A DNA stretch of 64,000 bases from JABWBH01 sp964526695 (GCA_964526695.1 CAZGJA010000079.1:4779-68778), one strand, 5' to 3'; positions 1 through 9,598 are shown, counted from the first letter of the stretch. Numbers and translations: made by a program. The notes: a model not told the origin generated them from the sequence alone.

Positions 1-366
1 GGATGGGTCGCCGATTCGGCGGAACCGATCCGTCAGGAGATCGCGTAGCACGGTGCTGACATCCCGATCGTGACCGATGACCGCTTCGACGCCGTCGATG
101 CCGGCCAGCCGTTGGCTTTCCGCCACGGCGGCGCAGCCGATGACGACGACGCGCGTGCGTCCGCCGTTGGACAGGCGACGGACGGCGTATCGGCTCTTAC
201 GGGACGCCTCGCCGGTCACGGCGCAGGTGTTCACGATGGCGAGGTCGGCGCGTTCTCCCGACGAAGCGGCCTGGTAGCCGTGCGCTTCGAGCAGTTCGCG
301 TACGACTTGGGATTCGTACTGGTTGACTTTACAGCCCAGAGTGACGAGTCGATACTTCGCGCGCAT
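1..366 (-). CDS. mtaB: tRNA threonylcarbamoyladenosine methylthiotransferase MtaB-type, 5' part
   Basis: Reading the minus strand from the ATG at 366 gives 122 residues that run off the window start. The protein opens with the UPF0004 signature TLGCKVNQYES, then NTCAVT and VIGCAAV, placing the three N-terminal iron-sulfur cysteines at residues 12, 48 and 78. The TLGCKVNQYES form is typical of MtaB (2-methylthio-t6A of tRNA) rather than MiaB or RimO. The radical SAM domain (CxxxCxxC) and TRAM domain lie outside the window and cannot be checked. It is divergent from the pilM operon, with 100 bases between the two starts, so a shared promoter region is likely. Confidence 0.85.
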   Translation of the reverse strand, partial: MRAKYRLVTLGCKVNQYESQVVRELLEAHGYQAASSGERADLAIVNTCAVTGEASRKSRYAVRRLSNGGRTRVVVIGCAAVAESQRLAGIDGVEAVIGHDRDVSTVLRDLLTDRFRRIGDPS

Positions 367-466
367 CGTCCGGCATTCTACCCGCTTCCAAGCGCTCCTG
401 GAAACGGTCGAATCGCCGGCAGGATGACGATTCGGCGGACACGCACGACAGCAGGGAGACGATGAC

Positions 467-2686
467 ATGGCCGGCGCCAAGGCAGTCTGGGGCATTGACA
501 TAGGACGTTGCGCTCTGAAGGCGATCAAACTTCGGGTGGCGGCGGAGGGCGAAGTCGAAATGGTCGCCCACGACTACGTGGAGCACCCGAAAATTCTGTC
601 CCAACCGGACGCGGACAAGGAAGAGCTGGTTGCCCAGGCGCTGGAGAAATTCCTCTCGCGCAACGACATTTCCAACGACCGCGTGGCCATTAGCGTCCCC
701 GGTCAGCAGACCCTCGCCCGCTTCACCAAGCTGCCTCCCGTCGAGGAGAAGAAAATCCCGGACATCGTCAAATACGAGGCGGACCAGCAGATCCCGTTCG
801 ACATGGACGAGGTGATCTGGGACTACCAGACGTTCAAGGACGAGGACATGCCGGACGTGGAGGTGGGCATCTTCGCCATGAAGCGGGAGCAGATTCGCGC
901 CCACATGCTGCCGTTCGAGCAACTGGGGATCGAGCCGATCCTCGTGCAGAGCGGACCTCTGGCGGTGTACAACGCGGTGTACCACGAAGGGTGGCTGAAG
1001 CCCGCCGAGACGACCATCGTGCTGGACATCGGCGCCGAGGCCGCGGACCTGATCGTCTCCACCACGATGGGGCTGTGGACGCGCACCATCCCCATCGGCG
1101 GCAACCGCTTCACCGAGGCGCTGGTCAAGTCGTTCAAGCTGACGTTCTCCAAGGCGGAGAAGCTCAAGCAGGAGGCCGCCAAGAGCCGGTATGCGCGGCA
1201 GATTTTCCAGGCGATGCGCCCGGTGTTCGCCGACCTGGTTCAGGAGTTGCAGCGGTCGATGGGCTTCTACGCCTCGACGCACCGCGGCGCGAAGATCGAG
1301 CGGGTGATCGTGCTGGGCAACGCCTGCAAGTTGCCGGGCCTGGTGAAGTACCTCCAGCAGAACCTCGGCTACGAGGTGGTCGAGCCGACGGAGTTCAAGA
1401 AGCTCGCGGGCACGGAGGCGGCCAAGGCGCCGCAGTTCGTCTCGGAAATCCTAAGCTTCGCGGTGCCGTATGGGCTGGCGCTGCAGGCGCTGGAGCAGTC
1501 AAAGATCACGTCGAGCCTGCTGCCGCTGGAGATCGCCAAGCAGGTCGTCTGGCAGAAGAAGCGTCCGTTCCTCGCGGCCGCGGCGGCGTGTCTGCTGCTG
1601 GCGGGCGGGACGACGTGGCTGCGGTACAACCTGGACGTCACAGCGCTGGCGCGGACGTCCGGCGGCGCCGCGATCACTTCCGTTTCCGACGATCAGGCGG
1701 AGCAGATTCTCCAGCAGGGTCCGCAGGTGACGCTGGCACCGCGGCAGCGGGCACAGCAGATCCTCGCGGCGGCGCAGAATCTCAAACGCCGGTTCAACGA
1801 TCTGCGCAGCAAGGGCGAGGCCGAGCAGAAGCAGGGCGATCTGCTCGTCGAGCTTCAAGGTGACAAGTCGCTGGTCCCCAGCATCCTCCAGACGATCCAC
1901 GCGGCTCTGCCGCAGAATGACAAGCCCTACGGAATGGCCGCGTCGGTTGAGGAGTACCTCGGGGCCATCAAGGGCGCCTCTCCCATCCTCCGCGCCGAGC
2001 GCGAAGAGATTCACGTCGCCAACTTCGATTTCGAGTTCCTCATCGGCATGAGCCAGGTGGAGCTGCCGGTCTCGAAGGTGACCATTCCGCCCAACTTCGA
2101 CCTGGGCGAGGGCGACGCGATCGACGGTTTTTATGTGCGCATGGTATGCACCACCGCGCACAAGGACGGCGACAAGTTCATCCAGAAGTTCGTGCAGCGG
2201 CTTCTGGCCACGGGTAGGGAGCCGGACAAGGGCTACTTCATCAACCGGGTTCACCTGACGGGATGGCACGAAGTCGGGGCGGATCGGTTGCGCGGCGAGA
2301 TCGAGGCGGAGGAGAAACCCAGGGCCGGCGCTGCGACTGCAAAGGCGCCGAGCGGAGGCGGCGGCGGGCGGGGCGTGGCCCAAGGGGACGAGGGCGACGA
2401 GATGAACGCGGAAGCGCGTTGGCTTGCCGCCAAGCAGGCGAAGAGCGGCGGCATGCCCGCCGGACCGGGTCGCAGCAGCCGTCCGCAGGTGGCCGTGGCG
2501 CAGGCCAAGCCCACGCCGAACTCCGACAAGAACCTCGACTACGTCACCGAGGAAGATGTGTCCGCCGGCGTGCTGGAGTTCACGGTGGTGCTCGACGTGC
2601 TGATGGGCGAGCCTCCGTTGGAGCAGGAGCCTGAGGGCAACGCGGAAGGCGAAGATTCGGCGGGTGAGAGCGGCGGGGACAAGTAA
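467..2686 (+). CDS. pilM: Type IV pilus assembly PilM-like ATPase with C-terminal membrane extension
   Basis: A 739-residue protein. Residues 1-340 are a PilM/FtsA-like actin fold: the phosphate-1 motif GIDIG at 9-13, the second phosphate motif DIGAEAAD near 187 and GNACKLPGL near 284. Residues about 366-384 form one hydrophobic helix, followed by about 350 residues with an Ala/Gln-rich, probably coiled-coil stretch and a Gly/Ala-rich linker near 630. PilM is normally about 350 residues and cytoplasmic. Here the extension looks like a fused PilN-type membrane partner, which is inference. The ATG at 467 follows GGGAGAC. It heads a three-gene unit with the two large membrane-anchored proteins downstream and probably belongs to a type IV pilus or type II secretion platform. 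Confidence 0.8.
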   Translation: MAGAKAVWGIDIGRCALKAIKLRVAAEGEVEMVAHDYVEHPKILSQPDADKEELVAQALEKFLSRNDISNDRVAISVPGQQTLARFTKLPPVEEKKIPDIVKYEADQQIPFDMDEVIWDYQTFKDEDMPDVEVGIFAMKREQIRAHMLPFEQLGIEPILVQSGPLAVYNAVYHEGWLKPAETTIVLDIGAEAADLIVSTTMGLWTRTIPIGGNRFTEALVKSFKLTFSKAEKLKQEAAKSRYARQIFQAMRPVFADLVQELQRSMGFYASTHRGAKIERVIVLGNACKLPGLVKYLQQNLGYEVVEPTEFKKLAGTEAAKAPQFVSEILSFAVPYGLALQALEQSKITSSLLPLEIAKQVVWQKKRPFLAAAAACLLLAGGTTWLRYNLDVTALARTSGGAAITSVSDDQAEQILQQGPQVTLAPRQRAQQILAAAQNLKRRFNDLRSKGEAEQKQGDLLVELQGDKSLVPSILQTIHAALPQNDKPYGMAASVEEYLGAIKGASPILRAEREEIHVANFDFEFLIGMSQVELPVSKVTIPPNFDLGEGDAIDGFYVRMVCTTAHKDGDKFIQKFVQRLLATGREPDKGYFINRVHLTGWHEVGADRLRGEIEAEEKPRAGAATAKAPSGGGGGRGVAQGDEGDEMNAEARWLAAKQAKSGGMPAGPGRSSRPQVAVAQAKPTPNSDKNLDYVTEEDVSAGVLEFTVVLDVLMGEPPLEQEPEGNAEGEDSAGESGGDK

Positions 2687-2816
2687 AGCCGGGTGTGCAG
2701 CGCGCCCGCCAGCTTCAAGCCGGCGCGGCGCTGCGAGGGTTGGAGGGTGCGACACGTCACGCCGGGCGCGGCTCGGCTGACGAGGCATCGCACGGCAAGA
2801 CGCAGGACATGAACCC

Positions 2817-4103
2817 ATGGAATTCCTGAAACGACAACTGTTCTTTCTGCTCTGCGGCGTGGCCGGCGTGGGCGGGATCGCCCTCGGCGTGACCGGCATG
2901 TCCAAGCTGGGCGGCGTCAAGTCGCAGATGGAGCAGGCGACCAAACTGCACAGCGACCTTTCGGCGCTGCGCGGCGGCGCGGTCAACGAGAAGTTTATCG
3001 ACGTCGAGCAGGCGCGCATCGCCCAGCAGATGAAGGGCTTCGAGGAGCTGCTCGTAAAGGTGAAGGAGTTGCAGCCCTACAAGCCGTTGAAGGAGTCCTT
3101 CTTCCCCGCTCCGCCGAAGGACGCGGACGAGCGCGAGGCGCGCATCGATTTCCGCGCGCGTTATCAGGAGACCCACCCAACGCTGCGTAGCCGCCTCAAC
3201 GCCGGAACCCCCGCGACTACGGCCGAGGTGCAGACCGCCGCCGAGCAGATCGCGCTCGAAAAACGCCAGGCCAGGGATCTCACCAAGGGCGAAACCGAGG
3301 AAGAGGCGCCGCCCTACACGCCCGCCGGAGTGCTGACCCAGACCGGCGCCAAGGAAGACGCCAACGCCCGCGCGAACATCGAAAAGGCGCAGATGCTGTA
3401 CTGTTACGCCGCGCCGAACGAGTCTCCGGTGCCGGCCTTCGAGTTCAATTCCAAGTTGTCGGAGAGGAGCCGTCTTAAAGCGGACTTCACCCGCGGCGAC
3501 TGCTGGGATGCGCAGCTCGAGCTGTGGATCCAGCAGGACATCGTCGAGGCCATCGCCCAGGTCAACGCCGCGGCAGCCGAGGAGTTGAAGAGCAAAGGCC
3601 AGACGCCGTGGGTCGGCGTGCTGCCGGTGAAGGACATCATCTCCCTGCGCGTGGGTCAGGACTTCGTTGGGATGGCGGACGAGAAGAAGGGCGATGGCGG
3701 CGGACCTCGACCGGCCTTGCCGCAGGGCTTGGGCGAAGGCCGGGTCGTGAACTCAACGGAGGTTTCCTTCAGAGGGCGAGTGTCGGAGGCCGGCTCCACG
3801 TTCGACGTGATGCAGTTCACGCTGAAGGTCGTGGTGGATCAGCGGGATCTGCCCAAGCTTATTCGCGAGATCAGCGCCAACCGGTTCCACACGCTGCTGC
3901 GGTGCGCTTACGTCGCCGTGCCGCCTGATCCGTCGATGCAAGGCAAGATTTACGGCGCGGATCCGGTGGTCCGGGCTGTCCTTGATTTTGAAACGCACCT
4001 CCTCGCCGATGAGTATCGCCGGCTCATGCCGGATGAAGTGCTGGGGCGCTACGGCTACGATCGGCCCGGCGGCGACGCGTCGGAAGAGAAGGGCGAAGGC
4101 TGA
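2817..4103 (+). CDS. Membrane-anchored protein of the pilM operon, function unknown
   Basis: A 428-residue protein starting MEFLKRQLFFLL, with one N-terminal membrane helix at residues 7-28 and the remainder predicted outside the cytoplasm. Residues 30-200 are charged and helical. The rest is mixed and includes VVVDQRDLPKLIREISANRF, which resembles the compact fold of PilN/PilO-type proteins only in general terms. No catalytic motif is visible. It lies 130 bases after pilM on the same strand, where PilN or PilO is usually found, so a role in the inner-membrane platform of the same machine is the best inference. Sequence alone does not name it. Confidence 0.7.
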   Translation: MEFLKRQLFFLLCGVAGVGGIALGVTGMSKLGGVKSQMEQATKLHSDLSALRGGAVNEKFIDVEQARIAQQMKGFEELLVKVKELQPYKPLKESFFPAPPKDADEREARIDFRARYQETHPTLRSRLNAGTPATTAEVQTAAEQIALEKRQARDLTKGETEEEAPPYTPAGVLTQTGAKEDANARANIEKAQMLYCYAAPNESPVPAFEFNSKLSERSRLKADFTRGDCWDAQLELWIQQDIVEAIAQVNAAAAEELKSKGQTPWVGVLPVKDIISLRVGQDFVGMADEKKGDGGGPRPALPQGLGEGRVVNSTEVSFRGRVSEAGSTFDVMQFTLKVVVDQRDLPKLIREISANRFHTLLRCAYVAVPPDPSMQGKIYGADPVVRAVLDFETHLLADEYRRLMPDEVLGRYGYDRPGGDASEEKGEG

Positions 4104-4117
4104 CGACGAGAGTGGCA

Positions 4118-4143
4118 TCAGAACCCCTCACGCAAGTGAGGGG
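4118..4143 (+). repeat. 26-bp dispersed hairpin repeat, copy 1
   Basis: An 8-bp perfect stem (CCCCTCAC / GTGAGGGG) closed by the tetraloop GCAA, preceded by TCAGAA. The identical 26 bases recur on the opposite strand at 31408-31433. It lies in the 186-base gap between the second and third genes of the pilM operon. Confidence 0.85.
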
Positions 4144-4289
4144 TCTTGCTACGCTCCGCGTCATTACGGGCGCGGGTCGCACGATCGGTTCCACGACCTC
4201 AGGCGGATACTGGAACACAGGCAAGTCCGCGAGAAATCGAGTCCGCAAGATCGCAAACAACCGCCGAATGAGGCGGAGGAGAATCAGAC

Positions 4290-6398
4290 ATGGCCAAGCA
4301 AGCCGTTGGGACCATTGAACGCCATCTGGAGAAGGGCATTCTCGGCGTCGCCGTCCTTGTGCTTTTTGTCGCCGTGGGGAAGTTCCTCATCATCAGCCCC
4401 AACAAGGTTGAGCTGGTCGGCGCGGACACGGTCACGCCGGGCACCGTGGATGACAAGGTGGCCGAAGCCGCCGAGGCCGTTCGCCGGACGATCGCCGCGA
4501 CCAAGCCTGTGCAGAAGCCGGTCGAATCCGTCGCGCCGGAGTTCGACAAGCGGCTGGACCCGTACCAGTTCGCCTCCCTGCCCGTCGATCTGCCGCGCGG
4601 CGTGGCGTTCCAACCGCCCGTTCCGGTGTTCTCCACGGTCGTGGCCGTCAACGTCGAGCTGGTCAAACCGCTCCCGTTGCCCAAGCCCGTGCTCGCGGCC
4701 GGGCGAAGCTGCCTGGCCTTCGAGGAGGTGTTCGACTGGGCGCCGGGAATGGATGAAGAGCAGCTCGCGCTGGACACCGACAAGGAGTACTCGCAGCCGG
4801 TGAGCTGGGTCACGGTGTCGTCCCTGTGGGATCGTGCCGCGCAGGTGAGGGAGAATGAAAAGGCCTACGCGAAGGGTCGGCAATTCTCGCTGACGGGCGG
4901 CATGGAGATTCAGCGCCGGGCGATGCGCCCGGACGGAAGCTGGAGCGAAGAGGACTGGCAGACTATCAAGCCGTACGAGCGCGCCGCCATCGCCGATCCC
5001 GGCGAGGTGCCCCTCGAAAAAGACCGCGACGGCAAGCTGAAAGAAACGGCGGAGAGCATCCAGGCCGCCAGCCAGTTGCTCAACCTCATCGAGGATCCCG
5101 TCGTGCAGATGAATCTGCTGCGACCCATCGCCCCCGCGCCGGCGTGCGGCGACATGTGGGCGTATCCGAGCCTCCCCGGCTCGGACGTGCTGCTGCAGGA
5201 CGATGAATACCATTGGCCCGAGGTTTCGGCGGACTACAAGCCGTCCAAGGCCACGGTGAAAGACCGCTATCCGCGATCAGAGAAGGAAAGCAAGGACTTG
5301 GACAAGCCTTGGATCACTGGCCGCAAGATCGGGCGCGAGGATCTTCTGGGCGCCGACTGGAGAGGAATGCTCAAGGCCGCAGAGAAAACCTTCATGGAAG
5401 CCCACGCTGCGGGAGACAAGGTTCTCGAGGCCAACGCCTACAACTTCGTCGCACTCGTCATGCTCAACGGTCCCACCGTTGACCCTGCCATCGCACCGGA
5501 GGCCGAGAAGGTGATCAAGCGGATGGAAGCCGTCTCTCCCGTCAAGCAGGGCGTGACGACAGGCGGCAAGACGCCCGGCAAGACGCAAGTCGAGAAGGAG
5601 CCGCAGTTCGTCCCTCACGAGCCGCATCCCACGCAGCAGGTCTGGGCGATCGACGGTCAACCCGGCAGCCTGGTCGGCGGGCAGACGTATCAGTACCGCA
5701 TCCGTGCCAAGGTGTTCAATCCGTACTTCGGACAGCCGCAATCGCTGAAGAATCCCGACGATGCCAAGGTCGCGTTCGTCACCGGTGATTGGTCCGAACC
5801 GTCCGACCCGATCTACATCGAGCCGGACACGCAGTACTTCGCACGCAGCACCAGCAAGGACAAGGACGCGGAGCATGTCACGTTTGAGATGTACAAGTGG
5901 TACGACGGACTGTGGGTGAAGGGGACGTTCAAGCTCGGCATCGGCGACCTCGTGGGAGGGGAGTCGCGGGTCCAGATCACCGAGGACGACAAGCCGAGCA
6001 TCCCGTTTGACGCCGGCGCTTTGGTGCTCGACGTGAACTTCGACCGTCCGTGGTGCGGGCGCGGCAAGTCGGGCAAGGAGGGCATCCGCTACGCCGAGAC
6101 GAAGGCCGCGGAGTCCATCGTCCTCGTGGACGCGGCGGGCAACATCTCCGAGCGCATCCTCGACATCGACAAGGCGACGCCGAAACAGAAGGAAATCGCC
6201 TCCAAGCTGCACGTCTATAAACCGCCTAAGAAGGAGGAGAATCCGAACCTGCAACCTGGACAGCAGACGCCTGATCGCGGGGGCGCCGGAACTCGTGGCG
6301 GCCGATCCCTTGGCGGCATGGGCTACGGCGGCGAGGGGGGCGCGCACGGCGGCGGTGGCGAGGGCGGCGAAAAGGATCCCCCAAGGCCCAGGCCTTGA
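4290..6398 (+). CDS. Large membrane-anchored protein, third gene of the pilM operon
   Basis: A 702-residue protein with a short cytoplasmic tail, one membrane helix at about residues 18-37 (ILGVAVLVLFVAVGKFLII) and a long extracytoplasmic region. It contains no enzyme motif I recognise. The C-terminal 55 residues are Gly/Arg/Pro-rich low complexity (residues about 655-702). A central part (about 450-600) has alternating hydrophobic residues and aromatic pairs, suggesting beta-rich domains. It shares the single N-terminal helix architecture with the preceding gene, so both may be bitopic scaffold proteins of the same complex. The operon ends after it at an intrinsic terminator. Confidence 0.7.
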   Translation: MAKQAVGTIERHLEKGILGVAVLVLFVAVGKFLIISPNKVELVGADTVTPGTVDDKVAEAAEAVRRTIAATKPVQKPVESVAPEFDKRLDPYQFASLPVDLPRGVAFQPPVPVFSTVVAVNVELVKPLPLPKPVLAAGRSCLAFEEVFDWAPGMDEEQLALDTDKEYSQPVSWVTVSSLWDRAAQVRENEKAYAKGRQFSLTGGMEIQRRAMRPDGSWSEEDWQTIKPYERAAIADPGEVPLEKDRDGKLKETAESIQAASQLLNLIEDPVVQMNLLRPIAPAPACGDMWAYPSLPGSDVLLQDDEYHWPEVSADYKPSKATVKDRYPRSEKESKDLDKPWITGRKIGREDLLGADWRGMLKAAEKTFMEAHAAGDKVLEANAYNFVALVMLNGPTVDPAIAPEAEKVIKRMEAVSPVKQGVTTGGKTPGKTQVEKEPQFVPHEPHPTQQVWAIDGQPGSLVGGQTYQYRIRAKVFNPYFGQPQSLKNPDDAKVAFVTGDWSEPSDPIYIEPDTQYFARSTSKDKDAEHVTFEMYKWYDGLWVKGTFKLGIGDLVGGESRVQITEDDKPSIPFDAGALVLDVNFDRPWCGRGKSGKEGIRYAETKAAESIVLVDAAGNISERILDIDKATPKQKEIASKLHVYKPPKKEENPNLQPGQQTPDRGGAGTRGGRSLGGMGYGGEGGAHGGGGEGGEKDPPRPRP

Positions 6399-6489
6399 CG
6401 GATAAGGAGAACAAAGTCGGCCGCAGCATGGGGTACCGGGGGGACGCTTAGCCACGTACAACCCGGTTGGGTCTGCGGCGACTGCGACG

Positions 6490-6522
6490 GGGCGTCCGGA
6501 CGGGAGACCGGACGCCCTTTTT
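6490..6522 (+). terminator. Rho-independent terminator of the pilM operon
   Basis: A perfect 10-bp GC stem, GGGCGTCCGG (6490-6499) and CCGGACGCCC (6508-6517), with an 8-base loop is followed directly by TTTTT (6518-6522). It lies 91 bases after the last gene. The rest of 6399-6694 shows no gene. Confidence 0.93.
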
Positions 6523-6694
6523 CATTGCGCTGCGCCTCGCCCGAAAGCGAGTCGGAGTCGCGCGCGACCCTGCTGCGGCGGACGGTTGGGGGGAAAGCTC
6601 ATCTCCCCTATAATCAGATTCAAGGCGGCGGTGAAACCTGGCGCGCGGGACGACGTTAAAAGGAAGGGGGCGCCCCCCCCGGAATGAGGCGGAT

Positions 6695-7582
6695 ATGAGG
6701 CGAGCAGGATGGGCGGCGATGGCGATCGTAATGGCGACGGGCGCACTCGCTCGCGCCGATGTGATGCTCGATTTGCTCGTGCGCGACCTCGCCGGCAACC
6801 CGGTGGACATCATCGAGGCCGGTGACAATATCCTCGTCTTCATTCGCGCCTCCGTCACCGAGGATGACAACCCCACGCAGGACGTTCGCGTGCTTCAGTT
6901 CGATCTGCGCGCGACGGACGCCCAGCTTGAGCTGATCAATTTCGAGTGGCGGTTTCGCGCGGCCGGGCTTTTCAGCGAAGACCTCTACGAGCGGCTCACC
7001 AACCTGCCCGACCACCTCCGTGCGACGTACACGGAAGCTGAGCGGGAGCCGGGCTACATCGTCGATTTCGACGAGGATTTCCGCATTATCGCCCGCGTTC
7101 AGGTGGTGGCGCATCGCTCCGGCACGATCGACGTGACCAGCACGGATCTTTCCGATCCCGACAATACGGACGAAGGCTGCTGGTTCGTCGCGGGTTTTGA
7201 CGCCCCGGTCGCCTTCACCCCGCACGACGGCACGGTCCAAGGCGGCGAGCTCTTCATTGAGGTGGAGGGCGATGACGGCTTCAACGGCAACGCCAACGTC
7301 AATGAAAACGTCAACGACAACGAAGACGACAACCTCAACGACAATGAAGACGGCAACGTCAACGTGAATGAGAACAAGAACGGCAACCTGAACGCCAACG
7401 AAAACGACAACGGCGACAACTTCAACGGCAACATCACCGACGGTCCCCGCGACGAGGGCCCACCGGTGACGGGCGGCTTCCCCTGCGGCATTGCCATGAT
7501 CGGCCCGATGCTTTTTTCACTGCTGGGGCTTCTCTATCAGAAACGCACGCTGCTCGCGGCCCGGCGCCGCCGAGGGTCGTAG
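6695..7582 (+). CDS. Secreted protein with Asn-rich linker and Cys-containing C-terminal membrane anchor
   Basis: A 295-residue protein. Residues 1-21 are a signal peptide (MRRAGWAAMAIVMATGALARA). Residues 22-190 form a beta-rich domain of unknown family, somewhat like the cohesin or PEP-CTERM type passenger domains of planctomycetes. Residues about 196-246 are a low-complexity linker of Asn, Asp, Glu, Val and Gly in NVNEN/DNEDDN-like units. The C-terminus is tripartite: GGFPCGIAMIG with a cysteine, a hydrophobic helix, then an Arg-rich tail ending RRRRGS. This layout matches the general plan of CTERM sorting signals (motif, helix, basic cluster), with Cys in the motif as in MYXO-CTERM-like signals. 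Function is unknown. Confidence 0.75.
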   Translation: MRRAGWAAMAIVMATGALARADVMLDLLVRDLAGNPVDIIEAGDNILVFIRASVTEDDNPTQDVRVLQFDLRATDAQLELINFEWRFRAAGLFSEDLYERLTNLPDHLRATYTEAEREPGYIVDFDEDFRIIARVQVVAHRSGTIDVTSTDLSDPDNTDEGCWFVAGFDAPVAFTPHDGTVQGGELFIEVEGDDGFNGNANVNENVNDNEDDNLNDNEDGNVNVNENKNGNLNANENDNGDNFNGNITDGPRDEGPPVTGGFPCGIAMIGPMLFSLLGLLYQKRTLLAARRRRGS

Positions 7583-7830
7583 CCGCTCGTGCCCAGCCGC
7601 GCCAAGATGATGGCGCCCTCGGCTGACGTGGCCCCATGCCGCACGACTTTGCCTCGCTGCATCCCGGCAAGGTCTTGGATCGTCAGGGCATCCACATCAT
7701 AATGCCGGCAAGCGATGTTCCGCTGCATCCAAGCCGGGAGCGGCCGTGCGCTTCGCGTTCCGCCGCGCTTCAGTCGCATCCAGCGACCCGGCACTGCTGG
7801 AGCGCCTCGCCGAGGGGAGTCAACCGGACC

Positions 7831-9573
7831 ATGACCCGAACAAGACGCTTGATGATCCCGACCGTCTGGCTTTCAATGATGAACGTGGATTTGGCATTCG
7901 CCCAGACGCAGCGCGGCGACCGCTACAGCGGCTCCAATGTCGCCAGTCGAAGCGAAGTGATCGCGCGGCACGGCATGGCCTGCACGTCGCAGCCTCTTGC
8001 GACGATGGTCGCTCTCGACATCCTCAAGGCAGGCGGCAACGCGGTGGACGCCGCCATTGCCGCCAATGCGTGCCTCTCGCTCATGGAGCCGACGACCTGT
8101 GGGATCGGCGGCGATCTGTTCGCCATCGTCTGGGATGCAAAGTCGCGCAAGCTGCACGGGTTGAATGCCAGCGGAAGAAGCCCGTATGGCCTGTCATTGG
8201 AGCATCTACAGAAACTCCAACTTACGTCGATCCCCAAACATGGCCCGCTGCCGGTCACGGTGCCGGGCTGCATCGACGGCTGGTTTGAGCTGCATGGCAA
8301 ATTCGGCAAGCTGCCGATGAGCCAGGTGCTGGCGCCGGCGATCCACTATGCCCAGGAGGGCTTCCCCGTCTCGGAACTCATCGCCTCCTATTGGGCCGGC
8401 GGCGAGCGCACCCTCAAGGATCAGCCCGGCTTCGCCGACACGTTCCTCCCCGGCGGCAAGGCGCCCGGCAAGGGCGACCTCTTCAGGAACCCCGGACTCG
8501 CCCGCACGCTGCAAGCCCTCGCCCATGGCGGGCGGGACGCATTCTACCGCGGAGAGCTGACCGGACGCATGGCGGCCTTCTGCGAGCAGACCGGCTGCTT
8601 CCTTCGCGAGCGGGACTTCAATGACCACACGTCCACGTGGGACGACCCGGTCTCCACGAATTACCGCGGGTACGACGTATGGGAATTGCCGCCCAATGGC
8701 CAGGGCATCGCCGCCTTGCAGATGCTGAACATGCTCGAGACTTACGACCTCAAGGGCTTGAAACACAACTCAGCGGAGTATCTCCACCTGCTCGTCGAAA
8801 CCAAGAAGATCGTTTATGAGGACCGCGCCATGTATTATGCGGATCCGGTCTTCTACAAGAACCCTGTCGAGCTTCTGCTTTCCAAGGACTACGCGGCAAA
8901 GCGTCGCGCTCTGGTCTCATCGGATCGCGCGCTCACGCGGATTGCTCCGGGGAATGTCCTTGTGCGGGAGGCGGACGCCAAGCTCGGCCAGGGCGACACC
9001 ATCTATTTGACCGTCGCGGACAACGATCGCAACATGGTCTCGCTGATTCAGAGCAACTACCGGGGATTCGGCTCAGGACTGTGCCCGGACGGCCTGGGTT
9101 TCTGCTTCCAAGACCGGGGCGAATTGTTCCATCTCGACCCCGCGCACCCCAATGCCTACGCGCCGCACAAGCGCCCCTTCCACACGATCATCCCCGCATT
9201 TGTGACCAAGGACGGCCGACCCTTCATGAGCTTCGGCGTCATGGGCGGGGACATGCAACCGCAGGGCCACGTGCAGGTGTTGTGCAACATTCTCGATTTC
9301 GGCATGGGCCCCCAGGAAGCCGGCGACGCCGCGCGGTTCTACCACACCGGTTCCAGTGAGCCGACCGGCGAGGTCATGTACGACGGCGGCACACTGAATC
9401 TTGAAAGCGGAATCGGCGAGTCGGTCCGCGCCGCCCTTGTTGCAAAGGGCCACAAGCTGGGCGAGGCGCGGGGCGGATTCGGAGGATACCAGGCCATTCT
9501 GTACGACGCCACGCGCGATGTGTATTTCGGCGCCTCTGAGTTTCGCAAGGACGGCATGGCCGCCGGATACTGA
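7831..9573 (+). CDS. Gamma-glutamyltransferase family protein (Ntn hydrolase)
   Basis: A 580-residue protein. The ATG at 7831 is preferred because it follows GAGGGGAG and begins a signal peptide (residues 1-26, cleavage after LAFA). The family pattern NAVDAAIAANACLSLMEPT is followed by GIGGDLFAIVWD. The autoprocessing site is GQGDTIYLT, with Thr390 as the expected N-terminal nucleophile of the small subunit, close to Thr391 of E. coli GGT. FMSFGVMGGDMQPQGHVQV is typical of the small subunit. The family hydrolyses or transfers gamma-glutamyl groups of glutathione and related peptides in the periplasm. It is followed after 25 bases by an ABC solute-binding protein, so uptake of a product could be linked, which is inference. 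Confidence 0.9.
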   Translation: MTRTRRLMIPTVWLSMMNVDLAFAQTQRGDRYSGSNVASRSEVIARHGMACTSQPLATMVALDILKAGGNAVDAAIAANACLSLMEPTTCGIGGDLFAIVWDAKSRKLHGLNASGRSPYGLSLEHLQKLQLTSIPKHGPLPVTVPGCIDGWFELHGKFGKLPMSQVLAPAIHYAQEGFPVSELIASYWAGGERTLKDQPGFADTFLPGGKAPGKGDLFRNPGLARTLQALAHGGRDAFYRGELTGRMAAFCEQTGCFLRERDFNDHTSTWDDPVSTNYRGYDVWELPPNGQGIAALQMLNMLETYDLKGLKHNSAEYLHLLVETKKIVYEDRAMYYADPVFYKNPVELLLSKDYAAKRRALVSSDRALTRIAPGNVLVREADAKLGQGDTIYLTVADNDRNMVSLIQSNYRGFGSGLCPDGLGFCFQDRGELFHLDPAHPNAYAPHKRPFHTIIPAFVTKDGRPFMSFGVMGGDMQPQGHVQVLCNILDFGMGPQEAGDAARFYHTGSSEPTGEVMYDGGTLNLESGIGESVRAALVAKGHKLGEARGGFGGYQAILYDATRDVYFGASEFRKDGMAAGY

Positions 9574-9598
9574 GGCAGGCACTTTACGTGAGGTCCCC

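Noticed and set aside
1499..3019. A 506-codon minus-strand frame opposite pilM
   Set aside because: Shadow of GC-rich coding sequence on the other strand; Arg/Leu/His-rich translation with no domain, while pilM has clear family motifs.
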